The notes beneath the pieces are model-generated. The model did not search any database. It was not told where the DNA came from and worked only from the letters and a program-made list of their open reading frames with translations. A program made the position numbers and the translations under genes. From Chitinophagaceae bacterium (lineage in GTDB: Bacteria; Bacteroidota; Bacteroidia; Chitinophagales; Chitinophagaceae), in contig JADKIE010000002.1 in the NCBI GenBank assembly GCA_016721385.1, positions 496,001 to 560,000 on the forward strand: DNA of 64,000 nt. The letters run 5' to 3'. Shown piece by piece: positions 17,448 through 27,982 of this stretch. How positions within the stretch are numbered: the stretch's first letter is position 1; each line of letters opens with the position of its first letter.

Positions 17448-20400
17448 TTATCTAAGGATGGTTACATCGCCTTTTAATATAATTGATTTACCATTTATTA
17501 ATTTATAAGTTACTACATAATAGTATGTACCATCGGGTACAGGCTTACCATTATATGTACCATCCCAATTGTTGGTATAATTATCATTTTTGTACACAAG
17601 GCTACCGTATCTGTTATATACCGCAGCATATATTTGATTGGTACAAGCAAAACCATTTGTTACTACCCACTTATCATTTATGCCATCGCCATTTGGAGAA
17701 AACGCATTTTTAATATCTAAGCAGAAAGGAATTACTGTAACTACATTATTATCTGTACCTATACAACCGTCTGTACTTGTAACTGTCATTACATACGGTG
17801 TGGTAACCGATGGTTTAGCCACAGGAGTAAAAGTATTTGCATTGGTTAAAGTAGCAGAAGGACTCCATAATACAGAAGCTCCCGTTGCACCACTACCCTG
17901 TAATGTTACTTCGTCGCCAATTACAATTGTGTAATCCGGACCAGCATTGGCAACAGGAGTTTGTTTTAAGCCTACCGTTACTGTTTTGGTAAGTGTACCA
18001 CAAAAAGCATCTTTTATAGTAATGGTATAATTACCGGCAGCTAAATTGCTAAATGTATTGGACGATTGGAAAGTGCCGCCATTTAGGCTATAAGTGTAAG
18101 GCGCAATACCGCCGGTTGTATTTACTACAACACTTCCTTTTGCACCTACAGTGCAGCTTGCTACAATTGCTTCTGTTGAGTTTACATTAATATTTGAAGG
18201 ATTACCATATTCCATGATAGGTGCACCACTGATATTTGGTCCGGCTACAAACAACCTGCGATTAACCATAGAAATGGACGGAGTGCACAACTTTTGGAGC
18301 AAAGGCCAATGCTGTGGTAAGTGTAGCAGTAGGGCCAAGATCCATTATCCATAAGTACCACCATTATTGGTTTTATATAAAACACCTCTTAGACACATAC
18401 ATAACCGTTGTTGGCATCATGCATCAATATACCATTCAGGTTTCCGCCTGATAACAGATCGATATTACCAGAGATATCTGTCCAGTTGGCACCGCCATCT
18501 GTGGTTTTATAAATGCGGCGGTTATTGGCAGTGGTAAACATATTACCCACAACAAAAACCGTGTTATTATCCAAAGCTAGAATATCTGTATAGGAAACAG
18601 CAGAGTTGGGAAAACCAGCAGGTGAAATGTTTATTGCAGGGAAGGGGCTGATATTGGTCCAGGTAGCACCAGCATCGGTAGTTTTATATACAGCACCTCT
18701 GTTACCGCAGGCATATCCTACATTTTTACTGGGGAATTCAATTCCTCGGAATGTAACAAATTGTTGTGCTTGTGTACCGACATTACCTAATGGTCCAACT
18801 TTAACGGTATCCCAAGTAACTCCATTGTTAAATGATCGGTAAACTAATCCGAAACGTTGTAAAGCCGATACAGAAGTTTGTTGTACACCACATGCCCAAA
18901 GACTATCTGTACCTACAGCTGCTAGGTCGTTAATGGTAGAGGTACCTCCATAATTGTCAATAAACACAGGTGCCAGATTGGTTCCCTGATTTATGGAGCG
19001 GTAAATAGTTCCGATATTGGTTGTGAAATATGCTTTGTTAATCTGAGGATAAGTTACTGAAGTGATATTGGCAAACAAACTGGCTAATGCTCCGTTCGCT
19101 TTATCTACCCATGTCTTCCCACCATCAGCTGTAACTGTAATACTTGAACCACCGGCAGCAATACCATTATTGCAATCGGCAAATTCCATATCATTATAAC
19201 CAGCTCCAACCGGAACAGTAACATAATTACTGCTCCACTCTCCTGAAGTAGAATCGCCAACAATACCATTATTACCCATCACCAGTAGTTTTCCATTGGG
19301 GGCAAAATCAGTGCAGGAGCCTGCGGCTACCGGGCTCCAATTTCGGCCTTGGGGGTAAACGCTACGTTGTGTCCATGTACGTCCGGTATCTGTGGAAGTC
19401 CACAAATAACCCGGGCCTCCTATATTATTATATGACCCTGTTACCAATGTACCGGCAGTATTGCGGATCATATGGTATGGATTGGAGGCAAATAAATTTT
19501 GTACCGGAGGAATTGGTGGGCCAGCCTGTGGACCCTGTGTAGGCGGGTTAGGGAAATTAAGTATTTCATATTTACCCTTTTCAAAAACCCCAGGCGCATT
19601 TATATTGGATGTAGAATCATTTCTGCCGGTTTTAACTTAACAACCGTATTATTATTAAACGACATCATCACCACGGTACTGTCATTTATTACTTCCATTG
19701 CCCTGTATGTCTGGGTAATGGGCGTAATATTTCCATAAGCAGTTGTACAATTGATCGTATTGGTATTAATACCTGAGTAGCCAAGCCTCTCTTTACTAAT
19801 GGAATAATCGGTAAGTACGCCGCTTTTGAATTTCCAGAGCAAGCTTGCAGCCATCGACCCTGAGGTTAAGAATGTGGTTAGTGGTGTACAAACTGTTGTA
19901 CTGGTGGCCCTTAAACTAACATTCGGGAACAATGTAACACCATAAGAGTTGCTGCCACAAACATATCCCGTACTGTCATTGATGAATTCAATACTGTATA
20001 TGGATTTCAGCTTCGCATTTACCGGCCACAATGCTGATGGTATATTTGGGTTACTAATATAGCCCACCCGGGAAACCCCGTTTACTGCGGGGGGAGCTAT
20101 AGAATCCCAGGTAGCCCCTCCATTCAAGGTTACATATAATCTTGGCAGGGAATCAACTGTATTAATTGATCCTCCTATATATCCTTTATTGGCATCCAAA
20201 ACCAGCAGGCATTGATATTTTTACCGCCGGGGAACAAGGGGTTATTTATAAAGGTCCATAGGGCACCACCATCGGTAGTTTTGGCCATTGCACCACGATC
20301 ACCAACTGCATAAGCAACAGTTGCAGTAACATAATGCACATCATTAAAAGTGGATTTGGTAACAAAGCCCTGTGGATTGGTGTAGGTGAAAGGCCCGTAG

Positions 20401-20632
20401 GTCCAGTTGGTACCGCCATCCGTGCTTTTGGCTATGCCGCCATCAGAGCCTACCGCTAACACATTATTGTTATCAAAATAATCCACATCCAGCACAGTAA
20501 TTCCAAATTGTTTGGGATTACTGAATCGCCAGTTGGTTGTATTATAGCCTTGCGCTTTTACTATTTCACCGAAAATAAAATAAGCATTGCTAAAAGGAAA
20601 TACAATTTTCTCTTTGTTATTGTTTTGTTCAT
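17448..20632 (-). CDS. T9SS type B surface protein with YCF48/BNR-like propeller, about six frameshifts
   Basis: One gene of about 1,060 codons. The start at 20632 gives a signal peptide (MNKTITKRKLYFLLAMLILF, then KAQGYNTTNWRF after a frame break). The N-terminal two-thirds has repeated 'KSTDGGTNWT', 'KTTDGGALWTF', 'VTADGGKTWVDK' and 'YKTTDAGATWTNI' blocks of a YCF48/BNR beta-propeller. Next is a SprB-like repeat (GGIAPYTYSLNGGTF) and 'PVANAGPDYTIVIGDEVTL'. The C-terminus is the type B sorting domain (NAFSPNGDGINDKW; WDGTYNGKPVPDGTYYYVV). It should be exported and anchored on the surface. Breaks lie near 20575, 20200, 19620, 18387, 18350 and 18268. Confidence 0.85.
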
Positions 20633-20760
20633 TACAGATAATTTATGTTTGGCAAATAAATAGATTGCAAGAGTAAGTAATGTTTCAAATTTTACTTGTA
20701 GAATTAATTCTACCGAACTTTATACATGAAATGATGACTTTGCAGGCTGAAATAACAATT

Positions 20761-23700
20761 ATGATTATAAAGTTTCGATTACACCTTATTTTTCTATTAC
20801 TGTTGTTACAGATAATTTGTGTATCAGGCTTTGGTCAAAACAAATCAAACCGAGGTAAAGAATTCTGGTTAGGCTATAGCTTCAGTGGCAATTTTTTTGC
20901 ACATCCAGGTCTATCAGATCCTGTAAATGAACAGGAGATGGCTTTATATATAAGCACAACTACGCAACCAGCAAACGTTACAGTTTCAATAAATGGAACA
21001 TCTTGGACTCAAACTTTTTCTATTCCGGCAAATACAGCCGATGCTTCCATTATTATCCCAAAAGTAGGTACAGACGATGCCCGTATTCTCTCTGACGGTC
21101 TTTCAAATAAAGCCATACATATAGTAAGCAATGTTCCTGTAGCAGTGTATTCTCATGAATATGATGCAATGTATTCGGCTGCCACCATGCTGATGCCTTC
21201 GGAAACCTGGGGCTATCTTTATTATTCAGTGAATTATTATCAAACCAAAGGATTTTCCAATCCGCCATTTGTTGACAGCAACCGTAGCATTAATTTCCCA
21301 GATTGGTACAACTGGTTTTACATTGTGGCAAAAGATGATAATACAAGGGTATTAATCACTCCTTCTGACACCTGTAAAAATGGATGGCTGCCTGGCCAGA
21401 CGTATACTGTAAACCTCAACAAAGGAGATATATATACAGTTTTCGGGAAAGCAAATTTTGCAGCAGGATGGTTCACCGATACAGTTAATTCCAGTAAAGA
21501 TCTAACTGGCAGCAAAGTTTTGTCGGTAGCAGGTAACGATGGTAATTGTCATCCTATTGCTCTTTTTTCGGGAACAGGCGGTATGCATGTTTGCCAAAAA
21601 GATGGAGGTGAGGCTGTGCAGCAACAAGTATTTCCTGCACAGGCATGGGGTACCCGTTATCTTACCCATCATACTATAAGTAATTTTACAGGGGATATTA
21701 ATGCAACCTTCAGAAATTATTACCGTGTGTGTGTGAAAGATCCAACTACAATTGTAAAAAGAAATGGTGTAGTGTTAACAGGATTGAAACGGAATTTTTT
21801 CTATCAATTTTTGGATTCAACAGGAGGCGATTATATCGAAGCTGATAAGCCAATATTAGTTTCGCAATACACACCTAACAGGGCTCAATGCTGGCAAACG
21901 TTTTTGCCTGCACAAACAGCAATCGGCGACCCTGAAATGTTTTACCTCAGCCCCATTGAACAGGGACAAAAGTCAGTTATTTTTTATACCAGTTCTCTCA
22001 ATTTGATATCTAAATCTTATGTAAATATTATTATCCCAACTGCTGGTATCAGTTCCTTATTACTAGATGGTTCAATAATACCGGCTTCACAGATTAAAAT
22101 ACACCCAAACAACCCGGCGTATTCCGTAGCCGTTGGAAACTTATCTACCTCAATGGATATGCAGCATACAATAACCAGTGATTCGGCCTTTACAGCAACA
22201 GTATATGGATTAGGCGCTTATGAAAGTTATGGCTATAATATTGGGTGCAATATTAACAACTTAGATATTTATAGCGAAATAAAGAATGTCAACAATATCT
22301 CTGGAAATGTTGATACCATTACATGCCCCAAAACTCCTTTTAGAGTATTTGTCAAAATAGGCTACCCTCTTACCAATATTCATTGGAAATTTAGTCAGGT
22401 TCCAGGATTAATACCCAATGCTGATTCTATTATTGTTAACCCTATTCCCATTAATACACTAACTATTAATGGGAGAGCCTTATAATACATATACCGTTCA
22501 ACAAGATTTAGTTTTTGCTAATGCAGGCACTTATAAAATTCCTGTTAGTTATTCTGCTCTTAATATTGATGCCTGTAACAATACAGAAACAGATACAATT
22601 GTTGTAGTGGTAAAGCCCGGCCCCACAGCCAATTACACCATTGGTGGCAGTACCTGCCCTAATGATGTGGTGCTACTAAACAATGCATCTGCCCCGGGTT
22701 CGTTTAATATTACCCGTTATTTATGGAACTTCCCTGATGCTACTACTCAAAACACAGCCAATGCAACAAAAACATTTCCTACCATTGGCACTTACAATGT
22801 TAGGTTTCAAATTTTTGCAGATAATGGTTGCGTAGGCGATACTACCAAAGTGGTAAACATAGGTTCACCATTAACGGCTACCATTAGCGGTATTGGTAAA
22901 GCCTGTGCCGATAGTGTTTTTACTTTTACCTCATCTATTCCAACAAGTACCACAAACCCACCAACATGGTATTGGGATTTTGGTGATGGTAACACCACTA
23001 CCATTACAACCACCAATACTGTTACACATACATACACCGCATCTGCCACTACCAGAACAGTACACCACGCTGTTAGCTTTACTGCAGGTTGTGGTACAGA
23101 TACTACTCAATTTACAGTTCCGCTTATACATCCAAATCCAACAGCATCTTTTAACATAAAAAAAGATACACTTTGTGCCGGCAACCCATTACAATTTACC
23201 AGCAGCCTTACAGGCATTAGCCTTTGGGATTGGAATTTGGGCAACGGTATCAGCAATCAACCGCCGCCATTTTTACACACTTATGCCCTGGCAGGTAATT
23301 ACAATATTGTATTAAGTGTTAAAGATATAAATGGCTGCGGCTCTTTACCAGCTAACGATGCTCTTACTATTCATCCGTTGCCTGTGGTAGATGCAGGCCC
23401 TGATAAGTTTATTGCAAGGGGCACATCGGTTTTGCTAAATGCATCCGTTACTCCGCCGGCCAGTTACACTTATTTATGGACGCCGGCCACTACACTAAAC
23501 GTTAATACTATTTTACAACTACTTGCAACACCAGATGTCCACACCACGTATTATTTGTTACTCAATAACCCAACTACGCTGTGTGCAGGCAAAGATTCGG
23601 TAACGGTAAAGGTGATGACAATAGTTTACATCCCCAATGCATTTACCCCCAATGGCGATGGCAAACACGAAGTATGGCGAATACCTGCTTTGGAGCAATA

Positions 23701-23890
23701 CCCTAATGCAATTGTAACCATATTTAACCGCTATGGCGAAAAATTATTTGAAACAAAAGATTATTTTAATAACCCATGGAATGGAACATATAAAGGCAAA
23801 ATGCAACCAACGGGTGCATATACTTACGTAATACATTTAAACAATGCATTAAAAGAAATTATTACAGGCACTGTAAATTCAATACACTAA
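20761..23890 (+). CDS. T9SS type B surface protein, IgGFc-binding-like plus PKD repeats, one frameshift
   Basis: About 1,043 codons from ATG 20761, which begins a clean signal peptide (LIFLLLLLQIICVSGFGQ); frame upstream of it is not signal-like. Residues 30-550 resemble the bacterial IgGFc-binding N-terminal domain (NRGKEFWLGYSFSG; VPVAVYSHEYDAMYSAATML). PKD-type domains follow (YLWNFPDATTQNT; TWYWDFGDGNTTTITT; LWDWNLGNGISNQ), then the type B sorting domain (NAFTPNGDGKHEVWRIPAL; NPWNGTYKGKMQPTGAYTYV). The frame breaks at about 22472 (TTAATGGGAGAGCC). It ends 5 bp before a response-regulator gene, so it is probably co-transcribed with it. Confidence 0.85.
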
Positions 23891-23895
23891 GAAAA

Positions 23896-24507
23896 ATGCA
23901 ACCAACAATATTAATAGCAGATGATCACAGTATAATCCGAAAAGGATTGAAGCTGTATATGCAGCTAAATTTAAATTATACTAATATTACTGAAGTTGGT
24001 ACCTGCCACGATTTAATGAACGAATTGGTTAAGAAAAAATATACACATCTTGTTTTAGATTTAATATTATCGGATGGCAATACACTTGAAATTATACCTA
24101 ACATACGCAGAGTTTACCCCGATTTAAATATCATGGTATTTTCGATGCAGCCCAACGAAGTGTATGGCGAAGCCCTGAAACAATATGGCATAAACTATTA
24201 TTTATTTAAATCGGTTGGAGAAGATGAAATTGTACACAACTTAAAAATGTTTTTAAATAACGAAACGCTTACAAGGGCCAATTCGTTAAGCCCTTTTAAA
24301 GGAAACACTTTTTCGGCCCTGGCGCCAAGAGAGTTAGAAGTACTGCACTATGTATTAAAAGGTATTGGTACAAAAGAAATTTCGGAAACCCTCAACCTTA
24401 AAATGAACACCATTTCTACTGTAAAAAACCGCATTTTTGAAAAAACAAACTCCGGCAATATTAAAGAGCTTATGCAACTGGCCACACTTTACAATGTAAA
24501 TTATTAA
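23896..24507 (+). CDS. NarL/LuxR-type response regulator
   Basis: A 203-residue protein with an N-terminal receiver (acidic pair ADDH near residues 7-10; phospho-acceptor Asp in HLVLDLILSDG near residue 56; Lys in YLFKSVGED) and a C-terminal LuxR/NarL helix-turn-helix (LAPRELEVLHYVLKGIGTKE...MNTISTVKNRI). It should bind DNA on phosphorylation. Its likely partner is the sensor kinase starting 34 bp downstream. It starts only 5 bp after the T9SS cargo gene, an unusual coupling of a regulator with a surface protein. Confidence 0.92.
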   Translation: MQPTILIADDHSIIRKGLKLYMQLNLNYTNITEVGTCHDLMNELVKKKYTHLVLDLILSDGNTLEIIPNIRRVYPDLNIMVFSMQPNEVYGEALKQYGINYYLFKSVGEDEIVHNLKMFLNNETLTRANSLSPFKGNTFSALAPRELEVLHYVLKGIGTKEISETLNLKMNTISTVKNRIFEKTNSGNIKELMQLATLYNVNY

Positions 24508-24541
24508 AGAGTTTCAGTAACTTGTTTGTGCAAACTACTTT

Positions 24542-27500
24542 ATGCACAGGTTACTTATTTTTTTTGGGTGTTTCTTACTTACTAATACAGTTGTTGCCCA
24601 ATTGGATAATAATTTTCATGTTGAGCAATACACAACAGAAAATGGCTTACCATCCAACGGAGTAAAAGGATTACAATGGGATGAAGCAACCGGATTTTTG
24701 TGGATCGCAACCGAAGCTGGTATTGTTCGGTTTAATGGTGTAGAGTTTAGAGCTTTTACCAAAGAAAATACTCCAACTATTGGGTCGGAGAGAATGCTGT
24801 TTATGACCCGAAATTTTAAAGGGGCAATTTGTATATCCGATCTTGTTGGAAATATTTTTAAAGTAGCCAAAAGCAAACCTTTGTTATGGAAACAAGCAAC
24901 TGCAAATACAAACCCCTATTACGATAACTATTATTTATTATCCGTTTCCGACACTTTTTTTAATGCCCATTTTGAAGATAAAAATAAAGCTGTTGGTTTT
25001 TCGGCCGTTACAGATAAGGTTTTAAGCATAAATGATACAGCCTGTTTAATATTAAATAGAGGTTTATTATCATATCAGCATATAGCTTTTAATAACCCTT
25101 TTCCACTTCCATCTTTACAAAGTAATTTTTCTACCCTTTTTAAAATAGAAGATCAATTTTGTGCTGTTGATAAAAAAAATAATTTTTTTTATATAAACCC
25201 AATTACCCAAAAACAAAGCCCGGTAAATGTTATTGATGAAATGGGGAATATTTTTAAAACAGACATAAGCAATGCCAGCTTATTTTGGGAACAGGGCATG
25301 CAAAACCCGATTTATATAAAAAATGGAAAAGCCTGGGAGTTAACACAAAAAGACAACAATATTATAGCCAAACTAATTTTTACAAATATCCCGGCAGACG
25401 CTTTTATAAAATCGATTCAATACAGTAAAAAAAATAAACTTTTATTTATAGGTACCGATTCAAAAGGGCTAATTGTACTACATCAAAATAGTGTTGAATC
25501 TAAACGACGTTTGGATGCAAATTCAAAAAACAGGAACTCTTACTATGCCCAGTTTGAGGTTGACAATGGGAATATTTTAACCAATGAAGGCGATGTTATA
25601 GGAAATAACAAATTAAACCCTGAGACATTACCTATACAAGGGAAATTTGCATTTCATATTACATACACCACAAACAGTTTACTTTGGTATTATCCTTTAA
25701 GAACAAAGTATGGATATCCCTGTATGTTTAATTATAATATAGCAACAAAAGAAACAAAAGAGTTTCCAGATATAAAAACAGAGAGTCTTTTAACTGTATC
25801 CGGCAACAATACATGGTTAGCAAATAGTAAGGGTATCTTTAAACTCAGCGATACTGGCTTTCAGGAAGTTTACAAGCAAGCGACAGAAGCGGCAGGCAAT
25901 CTTGTTTTTTCGTTTACCGAAATTAAACCCGGCATATTGGCTTTAGCTTCTTGTAATGGTTTATTTAGTTTTTCAACTAAAAACTTAAAATTAGATACCA
26001 TTTTTTCTTTAAAGGATTACTGCGTACGAACTATTTGGAAGTATAAAGATTATGTATTTTTTGGCACCTACGGAGCAGGCTTTTATGTGTACAAAAACGG
26101 GATTGTTCATCAAATGCCTTTAGATAAAAATAATTATTTGTTATATACCCACTGTTTTATAAACGATGAAAAAGGGTTTTGCTGGATAAGCACCAACCGG
26201 GGTTTATTTAAAGCAAGTTTAGTAGAGCGTATTAAAGCTGCCGATAATAACTCTGCCTCGGTTTACTATCATTATTTTGGTAAAAAAGATGGGATGGAAA
26301 TGACCGAATTAAACGGAGGTTGCAGCCCTTGTGCGTTGCAGTTAAAAAACAATACCATTTCCTTTCCAAGTATGGATGGATTGCTTTGGGTTAACCCCGA
26401 TAAAGCCACACCAATACTTCCAGAAGGTGAAATATTTATTGACGAAGTTGTGGTAGATAAAACAGTGATTAATCCTGAAATATTTTCGCAAAATGCTTTA
26501 TTAACCAATACAAGTAATATAATATTCCGCCTTGCCTATTCTGCCTGGTGCAATAAAGAAAATATCTATTTATCATATAAATTAAATGAAGCAGAAACCT
26601 GGCAAACTGTAGACACAAAAAACGAATCCGAAATTTCATTTTCGAATCTCAGTCCGGGCAAATACACTTTACAATTAAGAAAAATGAACGGGTTTGGCGA
26701 AAACAATTTTTCTTATAAAACCATTGATTTTACTATAGCTACGCCATGGTATAAACAATGGTGGTTTTATTTTGCCATTGCTGCCTCAATTTTTGGCTTA
26801 TTTATGCTTTTTTACAAAATACGTACCCGTAATTTATATAAAAGGCAATTAAAACTTGAGAAACAAGTTGCAGAAAAAACCGAGGAGCTTCAGCAAAAAA
26901 ACGATGTGCTTGAAAAAAGCAACAATATAAATACTCGTTTAATTTCAATTATAAGCCACGATATTATTACTCCTTTAAAATTTTTGAACGTTGCAGGAAA
27001 AAATTTAATTGAAAAAAAAGATTTAATGAGCGAAGATTTAAAGGATGAAACCATTAAAGAAATTACCACAACTTCCAAAGAGCTGCAGTTGTTATCTACC
27101 AATATTTTAAACTGGATAAAATATCAAAACGAAAACAGGCGGTTAGTAAAAGAACAATTTTATTTAAGCGAAACGGTTAATCAGGTTTTTGGGATATTAA
27201 ATTCAATGGCACACCAAAAAAAATTATTGCTGATTAATACTGTTGCTGATGATTTGCAGGTAACAGAATATCATGAGGCTCTTCGAATTTTGATATACAA
27301 TTTAATTACAAATGCAATTAATTTTTCTGATAAAGGTTCAATAATAGTGGAAGCAAATAAACAAAGCCAACATATAAGCATTTGTGTAAAAGATGAAGGT
27401 GTTGGAATGACAAATGAACAAATCAAAAACATAATGGCCGATCAGTTTATTATTTCATCTGCCAATATCGATAATAAAAAAGGCAACGGGCTTGGCTATC

Positions 27501-27601
27501 TTATTATAAAAGATTTAGTAAAAATGATGGGAGCAAAACTTACTATTACAAGTGCCAAGGGAAGCGGCACTACCGTTGTAATTGATATTATAAACGCATA
27601 A
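24542..27601 (+). CDS. Propeller-type (Reg_prop/Y_Y_Y) sensor histidine kinase
   Basis: A 1,019-residue membrane sensor. A signal peptide (residues 1-19) leads a periplasmic two-component-regulator propeller (TENGLPSNGVKGLQWDEATG, FLWIATEAGIVRFNG; WISTNRGLFKAS), then a Y_Y_Y domain (LSYKLNEAETWQTV; SFSNLSPGKYTLQLRK). A membrane helix (FYFAIAASIFGLFMLFYKI), a coiled coil (KLEKQVAEKTEELQQKNDVLEKS), the kinase H-box (SIISHDIITPLKFL) and an ATPase domain (NLITNAINFS; DEGVGMTNEQI; KGNGLGYLIIKDLV) follow. It lacks the fused receiver and AraC domain of hybrid versions, consistent with the separate NarL regulator upstream. The ligand is unknown. Confidence 0.9.
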   Translation: MHRLLIFFGCFLLTNTVVAQLDNNFHVEQYTTENGLPSNGVKGLQWDEATGFLWIATEAGIVRFNGVEFRAFTKENTPTIGSERMLFMTRNFKGAICISDLVGNIFKVAKSKPLLWKQATANTNPYYDNYYLLSVSDTFFNAHFEDKNKAVGFSAVTDKVLSINDTACLILNRGLLSYQHIAFNNPFPLPSLQSNFSTLFKIEDQFCAVDKKNNFFYINPITQKQSPVNVIDEMGNIFKTDISNASLFWEQGMQNPIYIKNGKAWELTQKDNNIIAKLIFTNIPADAFIKSIQYSKKNKLLFIGTDSKGLIVLHQNSVESKRRLDANSKNRNSYYAQFEVDNGNILTNEGDVIGNNKLNPETLPIQGKFAFHITYTTNSLLWYYPLRTKYGYPCMFNYNIATKETKEFPDIKTESLLTVSGNNTWLANSKGIFKLSDTGFQEVYKQATEAAGNLVFSFTEIKPGILALASCNGLFSFSTKNLKLDTIFSLKDYCVRTIWKYKDYVFFGTYGAGFYVYKNGIVHQMPLDKNNYLLYTHCFINDEKGFCWISTNRGLFKASLVERIKAADNNSASVYYHYFGKKDGMEMTELNGGCSPCALQLKNNTISFPSMDGLLWVNPDKATPILPEGEIFIDEVVVDKTVINPEIFSQNALLTNTSNIIFRLAYSAWCNKENIYLSYKLNEAETWQTVDTKNESEISFSNLSPGKYTLQLRKMNGFGENNFSYKTIDFTIATPWYKQWWFYFAIAASIFGLFMLFYKIRTRNLYKRQLKLEKQVAEKTEELQQKNDVLEKSNNINTRLISIISHDIITPLKFLNVAGKNLIEKKDLMSEDLKDETIKEITTTSKELQLLSTNILNWIKYQNENRRLVKEQFYLSETVNQVFGILNSMAHQKKLLLINTVADDLQVTEYHEALRILIYNLITNAINFSDKGSIIVEANKQSQHISICVKDEGVGMTNEQIKNIMADQFIISSANIDNKKGNGLGYLIIKDLVKMMGAKLTITSAKGSGTTVVIDIINA

Positions 27602-27609
27602 CCCTGATT

Positions 27610-27975
27610 CTACAAATCCGCAATTTGTTTTACCAACTCTCTCGTGCTAAATGGTTTTGTAACATATAAAGCAGCGCCTAAATCGTATCCTTTTTGAATG
27701 TCGGCCTCCTTTGTTTTAGCGCTCATAAAAACTACTTTTGTATGGCTTAGTTTTTTTGTTGCCTTTATACGCTTACAAATTTCGTACCCATCAACATCAG
27801 GCATCATAATATCCAATAATACAATTTCAGGTAATTGTTTTTCTACAATATCTAATGCCTCGGTTCCGTTTCGGGCCACCATTACATTGTATCCGTTTTT
27901 TTTCATTAAAAACTCCAACGACATTAAAATGTACGGATCATCATCTACCACCAATATTTTTTTTGCTTCGTTCAT
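27610..27975 (-). CDS. Single-domain response regulator (receiver only)
   Basis: A 121-residue CheY-like receiver: acidic pocket VVDDDPY, phospho-acceptor Asp in VLLDIMMPDVDGYE (near residue 55), Ser in VVFMSAKTKE and Lys in YVTKPFS. There is no output domain, so it must act on another protein or as a phosphate relay. It starts 7 bp after the symporter-fused histidine kinase on the same strand and is presumably its partner. It converges with the propeller kinase gene on the plus strand with only 8 bp between stops. Confidence 0.92.
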   Translation of the reverse strand: MNEAKKILVVDDDPYILMSLEFLMKKNGYNVMVARNGTEALDIVEKQLPEIVLLDIMMPDVDGYEICKRIKATKKLSHTKVVFMSAKTKEADIQKGYDLGAALYVTKPFSTRELVKQIADL

Positions 27976-27982
27976 GTAATCG

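Noticed and set aside
20175..20495. Stand-alone small YCF48-like proteins at 17.4-20.6 kb
   Set aside because: All pieces are collinear on one strand, repeat the same propeller blocks, and join through single-base breaks to a signal peptide at one end and a type B sorting domain at the other.
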